A stretch of DNA of 64,000 nt from positions 248,001 through 312,000 of the forward strand of contig NZ_VCGW01000004.1 of assembly GCF_007671675.1 (NCBI RefSeq), written 5' to 3'. The translations under genes were made by a program, and so were the position numbers. Shown here one piece after another: positions 17,666-27,557 of this stretch. The notes beneath the pieces were generated by a model. It saw only the letters and a program-made list of their open reading frames with translations, ran no database searches and was not told where the DNA came from. The stretch is from Marinobacter maritimus (GTDB taxonomy: Bacteria > Pseudomonadota > Gammaproteobacteria > Pseudomonadales > Oleiphilaceae). The first letter of the stretch is position 1. Every line of letters begins with the position of its first letter.

Positions 17666-18946
17666 CTACTGCAACCATGCCATCAGAAGGCCTGCACCCA
17701 GTGATAGAAGCATGGGCCCGGCCACATAGAGCCCTGTTTGCCGATTACCGATCACCCAGGCCATGCCGGATTTGACCAGGTTGTTGGTGGCCGCCGCAAT
17801 AACGATACCAACGACGGCAGCGTCCATTGCCAAGCCGTTGTTGGACATGCGGGTGAGGGACAGGGTAATTGCATCCACGTCTGCGATGCCCGAGGTGGCC
17901 GCCAACATATAGATACCGGTATCGCCCAGCCAGTCTTTCAGGAAGTCACCAAGCAGCAAAATAGCCGTCAGCAGTAGGCCAAAAACCAGGGCCGATTTCA
18001 GATCCAGAGGGTTTTGGTTCAGCGCAGGCTGGCTGACCTGGATCGTTCCGGAATTCCTGCGCCATATGATGATCGCCGGTATGTAAAGCAACACCGTCAT
18101 AACCGCCACCGGCCAGACCAGGCTCGGTAGCAATTCGCGATTGATGACGAAGCAGTACACCAGTATGCGTGGGAACATGGTGCCACAGGCAATCAGAATG
18201 CCAGCGGCAAACTGTGCGTTCAGTGCCGGGTTCTGGCCGGCCTGGCGGGCAAAATGCAGAGTGAGTGCAGTGGATGAACTCAGGCCTGCAAACAGACTGG
18301 TAAACAGAATGCCCTTGCTGGTGCCTGCCACCCGCATGGCGAAATAACCCACGAAGGAGATAGATGCGATCATCACCACCATCCACCAGATTTCCCGGGG
18401 GTTGAGCACGCCGCCCGGGCCCATTGGCTCATTAGGTAGTAACGGCAGCATCACCACGGAAATAACCAGCAGCTTGAGTGCGGCATCCAGCTCGTGGGCC
18501 TGGAGTTTGTGCACCCAACCGTGAATTTCTTCCTTGTTATCCAGGATGATGGCGGTGATGACAGCGGCGGTGGTTGCCATCACCGGGTCTACGGCCACCG
18601 CTATGGCTCCGAAACAGAATGTCAGTACCATGCTGACCATACCGGTAATGCTGAAATTGCGGATGTGATCTAGCCGCTCGCTGTAGGCCACGATTGCCAT
18701 GGCGACCACGCTCAGCAGAAGAACGGGAAACGCCCATACCGTAATGTGCTGGGCTAAAACCGCTGAAATGCCACCCAGAAGTCCAATAAGGGAAAAGGTG
18801 CGAATGCCAGCTATGCGATCGCCGGCCTTCTGTGCGCGCGCGCCCCAGCCTCGCTCCAGGCCTATGATGGCACCTAAAAGAAGCGACACAGCAAGGTTCA
18901 GCGTTGTCTGATTTGCGGACAGAAACTGCGATGCAACATCGTCCAT
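17666..18946 (-). CDS. MgtC/SapB-type membrane protein with DUF4010 domain
   Basis: A 426-residue polytopic membrane protein. The first about 150 residues match the MgtC/SapB pattern (LLLGAIIGLERGWGARAQ, AGIRTFSLIGLLGG), followed by a DUF4010-type membrane domain with SGIADVDAITLSL. MgtC proteins modulate ATP synthase or Mg/phosphate balance in pathogens, but the long DUF4010 fusion form has no settled function. It is read alone and convergently with alkB. The start at ATG 18946 leaves the first membrane segment at about residues 15-30. Confidence 0.85.
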   Translation of the reverse strand: MDDVASQFLSANQTTLNLAVSLLLGAIIGLERGWGARAQKAGDRIAGIRTFSLIGLLGGISAVLAQHITVWAFPVLLLSVVAMAIVAYSERLDHIRNFSITGMVSMVLTFCFGAIAVAVDPVMATTAAVITAIILDNKEEIHGWVHKLQAHELDAALKLLVISVVMLPLLPNEPMGPGGVLNPREIWWMVVMIASISFVGYFAMRVAGTSKGILFTSLFAGLSSSTALTLHFARQAGQNPALNAQFAAGILIACGTMFPRILVYCFVINRELLPSLVWPVAVMTVLLYIPAIIIWRRNSGTIQVSQPALNQNPLDLKSALVFGLLLTAILLLGDFLKDWLGDTGIYMLAATSGIADVDAITLSLTRMSNNGLAMDAAVVGIVIAAATNNLVKSGMAWVIGNRQTGLYVAGPMLLSLGAGLLMAWLQ

Positions 18947-19140
18947 GAACGAATGTAACTCCTTTTGATGGTAGGCGTTGCTGAAATAATAACAGCCGGC
19001 AAGGCGCGGAGGACAGGCGCCCTTACGCCGGAACCCGTATTTTGGTAGAATTCGCGCCCTTTATTTTGCCGTAATCCGCAATTTATGTGACGGCAATCCG
19101 ACGTTCATTGAACAGCGCAGCCACCCGGGTACCCAAAGCT

Positions 19141-20628
19141 ATGGTAAATACACTGAAAGCCAACTGGTTTTCCAACACAAAAGGCGATCTGCTCGCTGGA
19201 ATCGTGGTTGCCCTTGCGTTGATTCCGGAAGCGATTGCCTTCTCGATCATCGCCGGAGTGGACCCCAAAGTCGGGCTCTACGCCTCGTTTTGCATCGCCG
19301 TCATCATCGCGTTTGTGGGTGGTCGCCCTGGCATGATCTCTGCGGCAACCGGCGCCATGGCGCTGCTAATGGTGACGCTGGTCAAAGAACATGGCCTGGA
19401 ATACCTGCTGGCAGCCACGCTGTTAACCGGTGTAATCCAGATTGTGGCGGGTTGGCTGAAGTTGGGTAGCCTGATGAGATTTGTGTCGCGTTCGGTGGTG
19501 ACCGGCTTCGTGAATGCGCTGGCCATCCTGATTTTTATGGCTCAGCTGCCCGAGCTCACCAATGTAACCTGGCACGTATACGCCATGACTGCGGCCGGGC
19601 TGGGTATCATTTACCTGTTCCCGTATGTGCCGGTGCTGGGCAAGTTGCTACCGTCGCCACTGATTTGCATTGTGGCGCTGACTATCGTCGCAGTGTTGTT
19701 CAATATTGACGTGCGCACCGTGGGCGATATGGGCGAACTGCCTGACACGCTGCCGATCTTTCTCTGGCCAGATGTGCCGCTGAACCTCGAAACCCTGATG
19801 ATCATTTTGCCGTATTCCATTCCACTGGCGGTAGTGGGTCTGCTGGAATCCATGATGACCGCCACCATTGTGGATGATCTGACGGATACTGAAAGTGATC
19901 GTAACCGTGAGTGCCGCGGGCAGGGAATCGCCAATATCGGTTCTGGCCTGCTTGGTGGTATGGCCGGCTGTGCAATGATTGGTCAATCGGTTATCAATAT
20001 AAAGTCCGGTGGCCGCACCCGGCTTTCCACGCTCACAGCAGGCGTATTCCTGATGGTGATGATACTGGTGCTGGACGATGTACTGGTGCGGATCCCCATG
20101 GCTGCTCTGGTAGCCGTGATGATCATGGTGTCTATCGGTACGTTTTCCTGGGAATCCATTCGTAACCTGAAAACCCACCCGCTATCTACCAATATTGTGA
20201 TGCTGGTAACCGTGTGCGTTGTGGTTGTGACCCACAACCTGGCGCTGGGCGTGTTTGCCGGCGTGTTGCTCGCAGCGCTGTTCTTCGCCAACAAGATCGG
20301 GCACTTTATGGAAGTGCAGACAACACTGGAGGAATCATCGGGCACACGCAATTACACCGTGATGGGGCAGGTGTTTTTCAGTTCATCGGAAAAATTCGTT
20401 GCTGCGTTTGATTTCCGCGAAGTGGTCGATAAAGTGGTCATAGACGTGAGCCGTGCCCATTTCTGGGACATTACTGCCGTGGGCGCGCTCGACAAAGTCG
20501 TTATCAAGTTCCGCCGTGAGGGTGCGGAGGTGGAAGTGATTGGTATGAACAAGGCCAGCGCGACCATCGTTGACCGCTTTGGCGTGCACGACAAGCCGGA
20601 AGGCATTGATCAGCTGATGGGCCATTAA
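19141..20628 (+). CDS. SulP-family anion transporter with STAS domain
   Basis: A roughly 495-residue SLC26/SulP transporter with 10-14 membrane segments. It begins [20 protein letters not shown], the conserved first helix, and ends in a short STAS domain (from about residue 415). Family members carry sulfate, bicarbonate or other anions; short bacterial forms of this kind include Na-dependent bicarbonate carriers, but the substrate cannot be fixed here. The start is uncertain: GTG 19087 would add 18 residues, and neither start has a clear ribosome site. The next gene, a universal stress protein, begins one base after the stop codon, so the two are tightly coupled. SulP-Usp pairs are recurrent, which suggests nucleotide- or stress-gated transport. 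Confidence 0.88.
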   Translation: MVNTLKANWFSNTKGDLLAGIVVALALIPEAIAFSIIAGVDPKVGLYASFCIAVIIAFVGGRPGMISAATGAMALLMVTLVKEHGLEYLLAATLLTGVIQIVAGWLKLGSLMRFVSRSVVTGFVNALAILIFMAQLPELTNVTWHVYAMTAAGLGIIYLFPYVPVLGKLLPSPLICIVALTIVAVLFNIDVRTVGDMGELPDTLPIFLWPDVPLNLETLMIILPYSIPLAVVGLLESMMTATIVDDLTDTESDRNRECRGQGIANIGSGLLGGMAGCAMIGQSVINIKSGGRTRLSTLTAGVFLMVMILVLDDVLVRIPMAALVAVMIMVSIGTFSWESIRNLKTHPLSTNIVMLVTVCVVVVTHNLALGVFAGVLLAALFFANKIGHFMEVQTTLEESSGTRNYTVMGQVFFSSSEKFVAAFDFREVVDKVVIDVSRAHFWDITAVGALDKVVIKFRREGAEVEVIGMNKASATIVDRFGVHDKPEGIDQLMGH

Positions 20629-20629
20629 T

Positions 20630-21523
20630 ATGCAAGACACAACAGGAAACTCCCGACCCAATCCTCAAGATACACTGCAGGTTGTGGCCTGTATTGACGG
20701 CTCCCGCGCTGCGCCGGCGGTATGTGATTATGCCGCCTGGGCCAGCAAGCATATGGACTCACCGCTGACCCTTCTGCACGTGCTCGATGAAGAGCGCTAT
20801 CCATCAGAGCCGGACCTGGCGGGCAACATTGGTCTGGGCAGCCGCGAGCATTTGCTTGATGAACTGGCGCAACTCGATCGCAAACGGGCCAAACTGGCGT
20901 TGGAACACGGCAATCATATGCTGGATGAGGCCTCGCTGCGATTGCAGGAAGCCGGTATCAGCGACATCAAAAAGCGCCAGCGCCACGGCGATCTTACGGA
21001 GTCGCTGCTGGCTATGCAGGCTGAGATCCGTGTGCTGGTGATGGGGTTGCACGGCGAAAGCAGTTCAGACCGTGAACAACATATTGGCAGCCAACTGGAA
21101 ACCGTCATCCGTAGCATGAGTCGACCTATCCTGCTGGTACCGAATGAGTTTTCAGCGCCCAAAAGCGCCATGCTTGCGTTTGACGGCAGCGCTACGGCGT
21201 TTCGCGGAGTTGAGCACCTGGCCGCCAGTTCGGTACTCAAGGGTATGCCCCTGCATCTGGTGATGGTGGGTAATGAAACCTCAGAAGCCATGGCCCAATT
21301 GCGCAAGGCCGAGGCTATGCTGGCTCCTCTGGAGTCGGAAGTTACCCTGGCTATTCGAAGTGGCGAGGTAGAGCCAGTATTGCACGGTTATCAGGATGAG
21401 TTCGATATCGACATTCTGGTGATGGGCGCTTACGGCCACTCGAAAATTCGCCGCTTTTTATTGGGCAGCACGACGACCAGCATGCTGACATCGGCTAAAA
21501 AGCCGTTGGTGATTCTGCGCTAG
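20630..21523 (+). CDS. Tandem universal stress protein (two UspA domains)
   Basis: A 297-residue protein made of two UspA folds (about 15-155 and 165-297). The second carries the ATP-binding pattern GAYGHSKIRRFLLGSTTTSML, matching G-2x-G-9x-G(S/T). The first is similar but degenerate (GLHGESS). ATP-binding Usp proteins act as cytosolic stress or energy sensors. It follows the SulP gene by a single base and is followed by a strong bidirectional terminator, so these two genes make one transcription unit. The likely role, inferred from position, is control of the transporter. Confidence 0.9.
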   Translation: MQDTTGNSRPNPQDTLQVVACIDGSRAAPAVCDYAAWASKHMDSPLTLLHVLDEERYPSEPDLAGNIGLGSREHLLDELAQLDRKRAKLALEHGNHMLDEASLRLQEAGISDIKKRQRHGDLTESLLAMQAEIRVLVMGLHGESSSDREQHIGSQLETVIRSMSRPILLVPNEFSAPKSAMLAFDGSATAFRGVEHLAASSVLKGMPLHLVMVGNETSEAMAQLRKAEAMLAPLESEVTLAIRSGEVEPVLHGYQDEFDIDILVMGAYGHSKIRRFLLGSTTTSMLTSAKKPLVILR

Positions 21524-21560
21524 GTTTGTGTTCACCCAAGCTGCTGGATAGCAAGGCACT

Positions 21561-21597
21561 AAAAAGGCGAAGCCGCTTAAGGGCTTCGCCTTTTTTT
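21561..21597. terminator. Bidirectional intrinsic terminator
   Basis: AAAAAGGCGAAGCC and GGCTTCGCCTTTTT pair as a 14-bp stem around a 7-base loop, with seven T residues on the plus side and five on the minus side. It ends both the SulP-Usp unit (plus) and trpB (minus). Confidence 0.92.
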
Positions 21598-21614
21598 ATA
21601 ACTGCGCCAAGCGC

Positions 21615-22820
21615 TTACAGCCCCAGCTTTTCAGCCACGTAGTCGGCGTCTTTATCCCCTCGGCCTGAAAGGTTGATCAAAATAGACTGCTCCTTCGACA
21701 GTTTGGGTGCCTCGCGGATTGCCCAGGCCACTGCGTGGGCGCTTTCCAGCGCAGGAATGATGCCTTCTACACGCGACAACATCATGAATGCGTCCAGGCA
21801 CTCAGTGTCATTGGCGCTGGCGTATTCCACCCGGCCCAGGTCCTTCAGGTAACTGTGTTGTGGGCCGCTGCCAGGGTAGTCCAGTCCGGACGCGATGGAG
21901 TGAACCGGCATCGGGTTACCTTCGCTGTCTTCGAGCACGTAGCAGGCCATACCGTGTAACTGCCCGGGTTTACCCAGTGTCATGGTAGCCGCGTGGCGAT
22001 CCGTGTCGAGACCCTCACCTGCCGGCTCCACCCCTACCAATTTGACGCTCTCATCGTTCAGGAACGCTGTGAAAATGCCCATGGCGTTGGAACCGCCACC
22101 CACGCAGGCCGCGATGTAATCCGGGAGCTTCTGGTAGCGCTCCATAAACTGCGCACGGGCTTCGCGGCCAACCACAGACTGAAAATCACGAACCATACCC
22201 GGGAAGGGGTGTGGGCCCACAACGGAGCCAATGGCGTAAATAAAATTCTGCGGGTCTTTCAGGTACTCATCGAATGCACTGTCAACAGCGTCTTTAAGGG
22301 TGGCGGTGCCGCGAGTCACCGGAACCAGCGTGGCGCCCAGGATTTTCATCTTGGTTACGTTCGGGTGTTCTTTGGCGATATCCACCGAGCCCATATGAAT
22401 CTCGCAGGGAATGCCCACAAGAGCGCAAGCGGTTGCCAGAGCGACACCGTGCTGGCCTGCGCCAGTCTCTGCAATCACTTTGGTTTTGCCCATAAACTTC
22501 GCCAGCAAGGCTTCACCCAGGCAGTGATTGATCTTGTGAGCACCGGTGTGGTTAAGATCTTCCCGCTTCAGGTAGATGCGCGCACCACCGAGTTTTTCAG
22601 ACAGCCGGCGGGCGTAGAAAATCGGGCTGGGTCGGCCTACATAATCCGCCAACAGGTAGGCCAGCTCGTCCTGAAAATCCTTGCGCTGGCGGATTTCGTG
22701 ATAGGCGGCGCTGATTTCATCCATTACCTGTTTCAGTTCCGGCGGCACAAACTGCCCGCCAAATTTACCGAAAAAGCCTTGTGCGTCGGGCAGGTTGTCG
22801 TAGGGGGAAGGGGTGCTCAT
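21615..22820 (-). CDS. trpB: Tryptophan synthase beta chain
   Basis: A 401-residue PLP enzyme that joins indole and serine to tryptophan. PLP Lys is in [11 protein letters not shown], the phosphate loop in CVGGGSNA, and the catalytic Glu region in AETGAGQHG. Its length and motifs are those of the standard TrpB1 type that works with TrpA. However, trpA does not follow: the gene is bounded downstream by a terminator and upstream by the flavoprotein gene at 22910-24103. The partner, or a stand-alone use of indole, must therefore lie elsewhere. ATG 22820 starts [20 protein letters not shown], where the [11 protein letters not shown] family motif begins soon after. Confidence 0.95.
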   Translation of the reverse strand: MSTPSPYDNLPDAQGFFGKFGGQFVPPELKQVMDEISAAYHEIRQRKDFQDELAYLLADYVGRPSPIFYARRLSEKLGGARIYLKREDLNHTGAHKINHCLGEALLAKFMGKTKVIAETGAGQHGVALATACALVGIPCEIHMGSVDIAKEHPNVTKMKILGATLVPVTRGTATLKDAVDSAFDEYLKDPQNFIYAIGSVVGPHPFPGMVRDFQSVVGREARAQFMERYQKLPDYIAACVGGGSNAMGIFTAFLNDESVKLVGVEPAGEGLDTDRHAATMTLGKPGQLHGMACYVLEDSEGNPMPVHSIASGLDYPGSGPQHSYLKDLGRVEYASANDTECLDAFMMLSRVEGIIPALESAHAVAWAIREAPKLSKEQSILINLSGRGDKDADYVAEKLGL

Positions 22821-22909
22821 AAGACGGTATCTCGCTCAAAATTATGGAACAATCATAACGTTCCGCTCGGGGTCGCTCAATGCTGGCAGAGCCTTGAGGA
22901 ATGCACAGA

Positions 22910-24103
22910 TTAAGTTGCCGCCCCCGCAGCCACCCCCGAAGCCCAGGCCCACTGAAAATTATGCCCGCCCAGGTGTCCTGTTACGTCCACAACCTCGCCA
23001 ATAAAGTACAGGTTCGGGTGCTCCAGAGCCGCCATGGTTTTTGAGGAAAGCTGACGGGTATCCACTCCGCCCAGTGTCACTTCGGCTGTTCTGTACCCTT
23101 CTGTCCCTGCCGGTTTGACTGTCCATTGCCCCAGCGTGTCCGCAATCTGCTCGATGTCGCTGTTTCTGTAGCCCTGAAGCGGGCCGCTCCAGCCGTAAAG
23201 CTCGTTGAACGCCTGAGCGAAACGCTTGGGCAGATGCTGGGCGAGGTATTGAGCAATTGTTGACTGTGGCTTTTGTTTGCGCAGGCCTGCCAGATCTTCA
23301 CGGATGTTGCGATCTGGCAGCAGGTTGATTGTCAGCGGGTCGCCGGGCTGCCAGAAGCTGGAGATCTGTAGCATCGACGGCCCGCTCAGGCCCCGGTGCG
23401 TGACCAGCATGGGCTCCCGGAAATGATGGTTGTTGCAGGCAGCATCCACCGGGCAACTAACGCCTGAAAGCGGTGCCAGCTGCTGTTTCAGCTCCAGGTG
23501 CAGCGTGAAAGGCACCAGCCCGGCTCGGGTGGGCAGAACTGTAAGCCCGAACTGCCGGGCAATCTCGTAACCGAATCCTGTGGCGCCCATGGTGGGGATG
23601 GATAGGCCGCCGCAGGCGATAACCAGGGATTCGCAGGTAAGGGTGCCTGAACTGGTGTTAACCCGGTAGTGCCCGGCGCTTTGAGCGATGCCTTTTACGC
23701 TGGTTTTCATGCGGATTTCAGCACCGGACCAGTCGCATTCCGTCAGCAGCATGGTGAGTATGTCTTTCGCGCTGTCTTTGCAAAACAGCTGGCCGGCGGC
23801 TTTCTCTTCATGCTCAATGCCGTGGCGTTCAACAAGATCCAGAAAATGCTGCGGAGTGTAACGCTTGAGGGCGGAAATGCAGAAGCGTGGATTATCTGAT
23901 AGAAAATTGGCAGGCGTGCTATTGAGGTTGGTGAAGTTACAGCGCCCGCCGCCAGACATAAGGATTTTTTTGCCAGGCTTGTTGGCGTGATCCAGTACCA
24001 GAACTTTGCGCCCGCGATAACCTGCGGTAGCAGCGCACATCAGGCCGGCGGCGCCGGCACCGATAATGATTACGTCGTACTGGTTACTGGAACTTGCCGT
24101 CAT
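22910..24103 (-). CDS. HI0933/YhiN-family flavoprotein (NAD(P)/FAD oxidoreductase)
   Basis: A 397-residue flavoprotein. The FAD-binding dinucleotide fold IIGAGAAGLMCAATAG is at residues 14-29, the family marker SGGGRCNFTN follows near 50-60, and the C-terminal FAD contact is GEVVDVTGHLGGHNFQWAWA. These features define the HI0933-like group, whose biochemical role is not established. The gene is in the same direction as trpB with an 89-base gap, so co-transcription is possible. There is no sign of damage. Confidence 0.9.
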   Translation of the reverse strand: MTASSSNQYDVIIIGAGAAGLMCAATAGYRGRKVLVLDHANKPGKKILMSGGGRCNFTNLNSTPANFLSDNPRFCISALKRYTPQHFLDLVERHGIEHEEKAAGQLFCKDSAKDILTMLLTECDWSGAEIRMKTSVKGIAQSAGHYRVNTSSGTLTCESLVIACGGLSIPTMGATGFGYEIARQFGLTVLPTRAGLVPFTLHLELKQQLAPLSGVSCPVDAACNNHHFREPMLVTHRGLSGPSMLQISSFWQPGDPLTINLLPDRNIREDLAGLRKQKPQSTIAQYLAQHLPKRFAQAFNELYGWSGPLQGYRNSDIEQIADTLGQWTVKPAGTEGYRTAEVTLGGVDTRQLSSKTMAALEHPNLYFIGEVVDVTGHLGGHNFQWAWASGVAAGAAT

Positions 24104-24164
24104 TACTGCCCGCCGATTGGTTAATGAGGCGCGCAGTATACCAGCCTCAGAGCGGCTTTATGGC

Positions 24165-24971
24165 TCATTCCAGATGAACCGTTCCTTCCATGTAGAAAGC
24201 CGCTTGCCCGGCAATAGCAACACGGTCGCCTTTCAGCTCACAGCGTAATACACCGCCCCGTGCCGACAGTTGCCGGGCTTCAAGTTTGGTTTTGCCGAGC
24301 TTTTCGGCCCAGTAGGGCACCAGAACACTGTGAATCGAGCCGGTAACCGGGTCTTCATCAATGCCTGAGCCGGGTGCGAAGTATCGGCTGACAAAATCGA
24401 CCTGGTCGCCCGGCGCAGTGATTATCAGGCCCATATTGCCCAGTTGCTTCAGTATTCGCATATCCGGTTGAACTGCTCTCACCGCTGCTTCGCTTTCCAG
24501 AACGATCATGTCATTGGTGTCGCTCGGTACGTGAAAAGCCTTAGCGGGTGCATTTCCAAGCGCTTCGAGAATGATTGCGGGTGTTTGCTGTTCTTCTATC
24601 CGAAGGTTGGGAAAGTCCAGCTCGAGCCAGTCGTCCGGGCTCTTATGTACGCCCAGAGGGCCACTTTTGGAGTGGAAGCGTACCGCATTTTCAGACCAGC
24701 CCAGTTTGTTAAAGATGACCCAGGCGCTGGCCAGTGTGGCATGCCCACACAGCGGCACTTCGAAACATGGGGTGAACCAGCGAATGTGAAAATCCGAGTT
24801 ATCAGCATCGGTTTCAGGCACGAAAAACGCCGTCTCCGAGAGATTGTTCTCAGCTGCCAGAGCCTGCAAGGTTTTGTCTGGAAGCCATGCATCCAGCGGT
24901 ATGACAGCGGCCGGATTACCCTTGAATATCTCGTTGGTAAACGCGTCTACCTGATAAATGGGGTATCTCAT
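24165..24971 (-). CDS. PhzF-family isomerase/epimerase-like protein
   Basis: A 268-residue member of the PhzF family, whose two similar halves share a diaminopimelate-epimerase fold. Family markers are QVDAFTNEIFKGNPAAV at the start, the conserved acid in NNLSETAFF (the equivalent of the PhzF catalytic Glu), CGHATLASA and GIDEDPVTGS. No phenazine genes are nearby, so the substrate is unknown. It overlaps the small upstream gene by four bases (24968-24971) and forms a two-gene operon with it, divergent from a MocR-type regulator that is a good candidate to control it. Confidence 0.88.
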   Translation of the reverse strand: MRYPIYQVDAFTNEIFKGNPAAVIPLDAWLPDKTLQALAAENNLSETAFFVPETDADNSDFHIRWFTPCFEVPLCGHATLASAWVIFNKLGWSENAVRFHSKSGPLGVHKSPDDWLELDFPNLRIEEQQTPAIILEALGNAPAKAFHVPSDTNDMIVLESEAAVRAVQPDMRILKQLGNMGLIITAPGDQVDFVSRYFAPGSGIDEDPVTGSIHSVLVPYWAEKLGKTKLEARQLSARGGVLRCELKGDRVAIAGQAAFYMEGTVHLE

Positions 24972-25249
24972 GTTCTGTTCTCCGGGGGCAAATGCTTAGC
25001 GTAAAGGTGGGCCTTGTAGCTGGCAAACTGTGCCAGTTCACGCTCACTGTAAAAGTGCAGCTCGGGTAAAGGGTTGTGATGTGTTACCACCCAATGTTCC
25101 TGTGCTGGTTGACTGACAGAAAACCCGAGTTTCGCCAGGAACTTGCTGCTGATGTCCAGCCCTTCCCCGTACAGGGATGGAACGTTTGACTGAAGCCCGA
25201 AAAGATTGTTTCGGGTTGCTGCGAGGCCGTGCGTGTTGGCGATGCCCAT
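24968..25249 (-). CDS. Small conserved-looking protein of unknown function
   Basis: A 93-residue protein that I do not recognise. ATG 25249 is preceded by AAGGAG at 9 bases, a strong ribosome site, and its stop overlaps the PhzF start by four bases (ATGA), so it is very likely translated and coupled. It has no membrane segment or signal. The sequence has an alternating charged and aromatic C-terminal part (PELHFYSERELAQFASYKAH) and could be a small enzyme-associated or ligand-binding domain. Its place between a regulator and a PhzF gene suggests a shared metabolic role. Confidence 0.7.
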   Translation of the reverse strand: MGIANTHGLAATRNNLFGLQSNVPSLYGEGLDISSKFLAKLGFSVSQPAQEHWVVTHHNPLPELHFYSERELAQFASYKAHLYAKHLPPENRT

Positions 25250-25476
25250 GATGAAACTCCTTCTTCTGTTTGCGATGTTGTTATTGTCCTCCCGTGCTGA
25301 CAGTCATAACAGATTCAGATAACCTGTTTTTGAACCGGTACAGCGTGTTGATTTGGATAACTGTATTGGTATTTTTATCCGGTATCTGTACTGCTCCCAT
25401 CAGATGCCGATCTGTTGCAATAGGCACGACGGCTAACCAGAAGGGCAATGTCTTTTGATTCGGCGAGGCAGATGGA

Positions 25477-26892
25477 ATGGGTGTTTTATATAACCAGGTA
25501 GCAGACAGACTTCAGACCCTGATACAGGACAGCGTATACCGGGATGGAGATCGCCTGCCGGGTGTGAGAGTGTTGAGCAAACAGTTTGGGGTCAGTATTT
25601 CAACCGTGTTGCAGGCGCACCAGACGCTTGAAGCCCGCGGTTATCTCCAGGCCCGGGAGCGCAGTGGTTATTTCGTGCGCTTGCCCGCAGTCGATGCTCC
25701 GGAGCCGGTTATGCACAGGCATCGAAGCCGTCCGGTTCCGGCCAGTGCGCGAGAGATGACTCTTGACCTGTGTGCTGACGAGCAAAAGCGCATGGTGCCG
25801 CTGGCCACTGCCATTCCCCATGCGGATTACCTGCCGTTGCGGCAGATTCAGCAGTGCACTCTTTGGGCAGCACGGCGTGGTCTTGAAACGCTCGACTACG
25901 CGTTTCCCGGCAAGGAGACATTTCGCCGGCAGATTGCGCAGCGTATGGCCTCCGTGGGTGTTCCGGTTACGCCGGATGATGTGCTCGCAACCAATGGTGC
26001 CCAGGAAGCCATTATTCTCGGTTTGCGCGCCGTTACCCAGCCGGGAGACATAGTGGCTGTTGAGTCGCCATCGTTTCCGGGCATTCTTCAGGCCCTGGAA
26101 GTTGTCGGGTTGCGGGCAATGGAAATTCCGACCCACCCATCCGATGGTCTCAGCCTTGAAGGCCTGCAGCTGGCCCTGGAACAGTGGCCTCTGAAAGCTT
26201 GTGTGGTGGTCACCAATCACAGCAATCCCATGGGCGCCAGAATGCCGGATGAGCGCAAGAAACAGCTGGTTTCGATGCTTGCTGCTGCCGGAGTGCCGTT
26301 GATTGAAGATGATATTTACGGAGATCTCTACCACACGGGCGAAAGGCCGAAGCCTGCCAAAGCCTTTGATCGCACGGATAACGTGATCTACTGCAATTCG
26401 TTTTCAAAAACCATTTCTCCCGGGCTCAGATTGGGTTGGATGCTTCCGGGGCGGTACATGGCCAGCGCCAGGCAGCAAAAGTACTTTTCCAACCTGGCTA
26501 CGGCGTCCATTCCGCAGCTGGCGGTGGCGCATTTTCTTGAGCAGGGTGGCTATGATCGGTATTTGCGCTCTGCACGGCAGAATTATCGGGAGGCGACAGA
26601 GCGAATGCGAGCGGCTGTGGCGCGGTCGTTTCCTGTCGGTACGGCGGTGAGCAGGCCTCAGGGCGGCTTCGTACTCTGGGTTCAGTTGCCTGTCGGGGTT
26701 TCCGGAACAAGGGTTTATCATCGTGCCCGGGCCGAAAACATCAACGTGGCACCGGGCTTGATGTTCTCGATTTCAGACAAATTCGAGTCCTGCCTGCGGC
26801 TAAACGGGGGCAACCCCTGGAGCGAGCGTATCGATCAGGCCATCGCGAGACTCGGTGCGCTTGTTCATGAAGAGCAGGCGCTAGGCGGTTGA
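25477..26892 (+). CDS. MocR-type regulator (GntR HTH fused to PLP aminotransferase domain)
   Basis: A 471-residue fusion. A winged-helix GntR domain (residues 1-70, VRVLSKQFGVSISTVLQAHQ) is joined to a fold-type I aminotransferase domain (about 110-465) with PLP Lys K311 in NSFSKTISPGLRLGW. MocR proteins such as GabR and PdxR bind an amino-type effector through PLP and usually control the divergent gene. Here that is the small-protein/PhzF operon. The 227-base gap contains GGATAA (25355-25360) facing TTATCC (25375-25380) and repeated GGTAT steps, a possible binding area. ATG 25477 gives the HTH at the family's usual distance. All core PLP residues appear intact. Confidence 0.92.
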   Translation: MGVLYNQVADRLQTLIQDSVYRDGDRLPGVRVLSKQFGVSISTVLQAHQTLEARGYLQARERSGYFVRLPAVDAPEPVMHRHRSRPVPASAREMTLDLCADEQKRMVPLATAIPHADYLPLRQIQQCTLWAARRGLETLDYAFPGKETFRRQIAQRMASVGVPVTPDDVLATNGAQEAIILGLRAVTQPGDIVAVESPSFPGILQALEVVGLRAMEIPTHPSDGLSLEGLQLALEQWPLKACVVVTNHSNPMGARMPDERKKQLVSMLAAAGVPLIEDDIYGDLYHTGERPKPAKAFDRTDNVIYCNSFSKTISPGLRLGWMLPGRYMASARQQKYFSNLATASIPQLAVAHFLEQGGYDRYLRSARQNYREATERMRAAVARSFPVGTAVSRPQGGFVLWVQLPVGVSGTRVYHRARAENINVAPGLMFSISDKFESCLRLNGGNPWSERIDQAIARLGALVHEEQALGG

Positions 26893-26909
26893 GAGAACTG
26901 TCTGCGGGG

Positions 26910-27557
26910 TTAGGTGCGAAGCTTCAATGGATCAATCATCCCGGCTGTGATGGCTATGCCTGTAATATCAGGCAGTCGCTCCGCACCAAGCCGCTTCATT
27001 ACGCGGGCTCTGTAAAGATCAATGGTCTTGACGCTGACGCCCAGCTGATCGGCAATTTCCCGGCTGGTGTAGCCTTGGGCCATGGGCAGAAACACATCCC
27101 GCTCCCGGCGCGTGAGCGTTGCAATAAGCGCGTCCGTCCGTTCGTCACCCAACTGCAGATGGCTGGAGTGTTGATGAACCTCCAGTGCCTGTTGCACGCT
27201 GTCCAGAAGTAGCTGCTCGTTGAACGGTTTCTCGATAAAGTCAAAGGCGCCAGATTTGAACGCGCGCACCACAATAGGCACATCTGCATGGCCAGATACG
27301 AAAATAATGGGTAACTCAATGCCTCGTTTTTGAAGCTCTTCCTGAACGTTAAGTCCGCCGAGGCCTGGCATCCTTACATCCAGCACCACACAGCCGCCCC
27401 GGGTGTCTCCCAGAGCGTCAAGAAACTTGCGGCCGTCGCTGTAAGCCCGCACGTTCAACCCGACCGACTCCAGCAACCACTGGGTTGATTCCAGCATGCC
27501 GGCGTCGTCGTCAACAATATAAACCGTGGTGGTATCAGGGGCAGGTTGGTCACTCAT
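26910..27557 (-). CDS. FixJ/NarL-like response regulator
   Basis: A 215-residue two-domain regulator. In the receiver (10-125) D17/D18 are acidic-pocket residues, the phosphoacceptor is D60 in VLDVRMPG, and K110 is in FIEKPF. A LuxR-type HTH (about 145-205) reads LTRRERDVFLPMAQGYTSRE. This is the FixJ/TodT plan. Its start overlaps the end of the sensor kinase gene by 8 bases, so the two are a translationally coupled pair. The kinase is divergent from an acyl-CoA ligase gene, which may be a target. It converges on the MocR gene with a 17-base gap. Confidence 0.92.
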   Translation of the reverse strand: MSDQPAPDTTTVYIVDDDAGMLESTQWLLESVGLNVRAYSDGRKFLDALGDTRGGCVVLDVRMPGLGGLNVQEELQKRGIELPIIFVSGHADVPIVVRAFKSGAFDFIEKPFNEQLLLDSVQQALEVHQHSSHLQLGDERTDALIATLTRRERDVFLPMAQGYTSREIADQLGVSVKTIDLYRARVMKRLGAERLPDITGIAITAGMIDPLKLRT

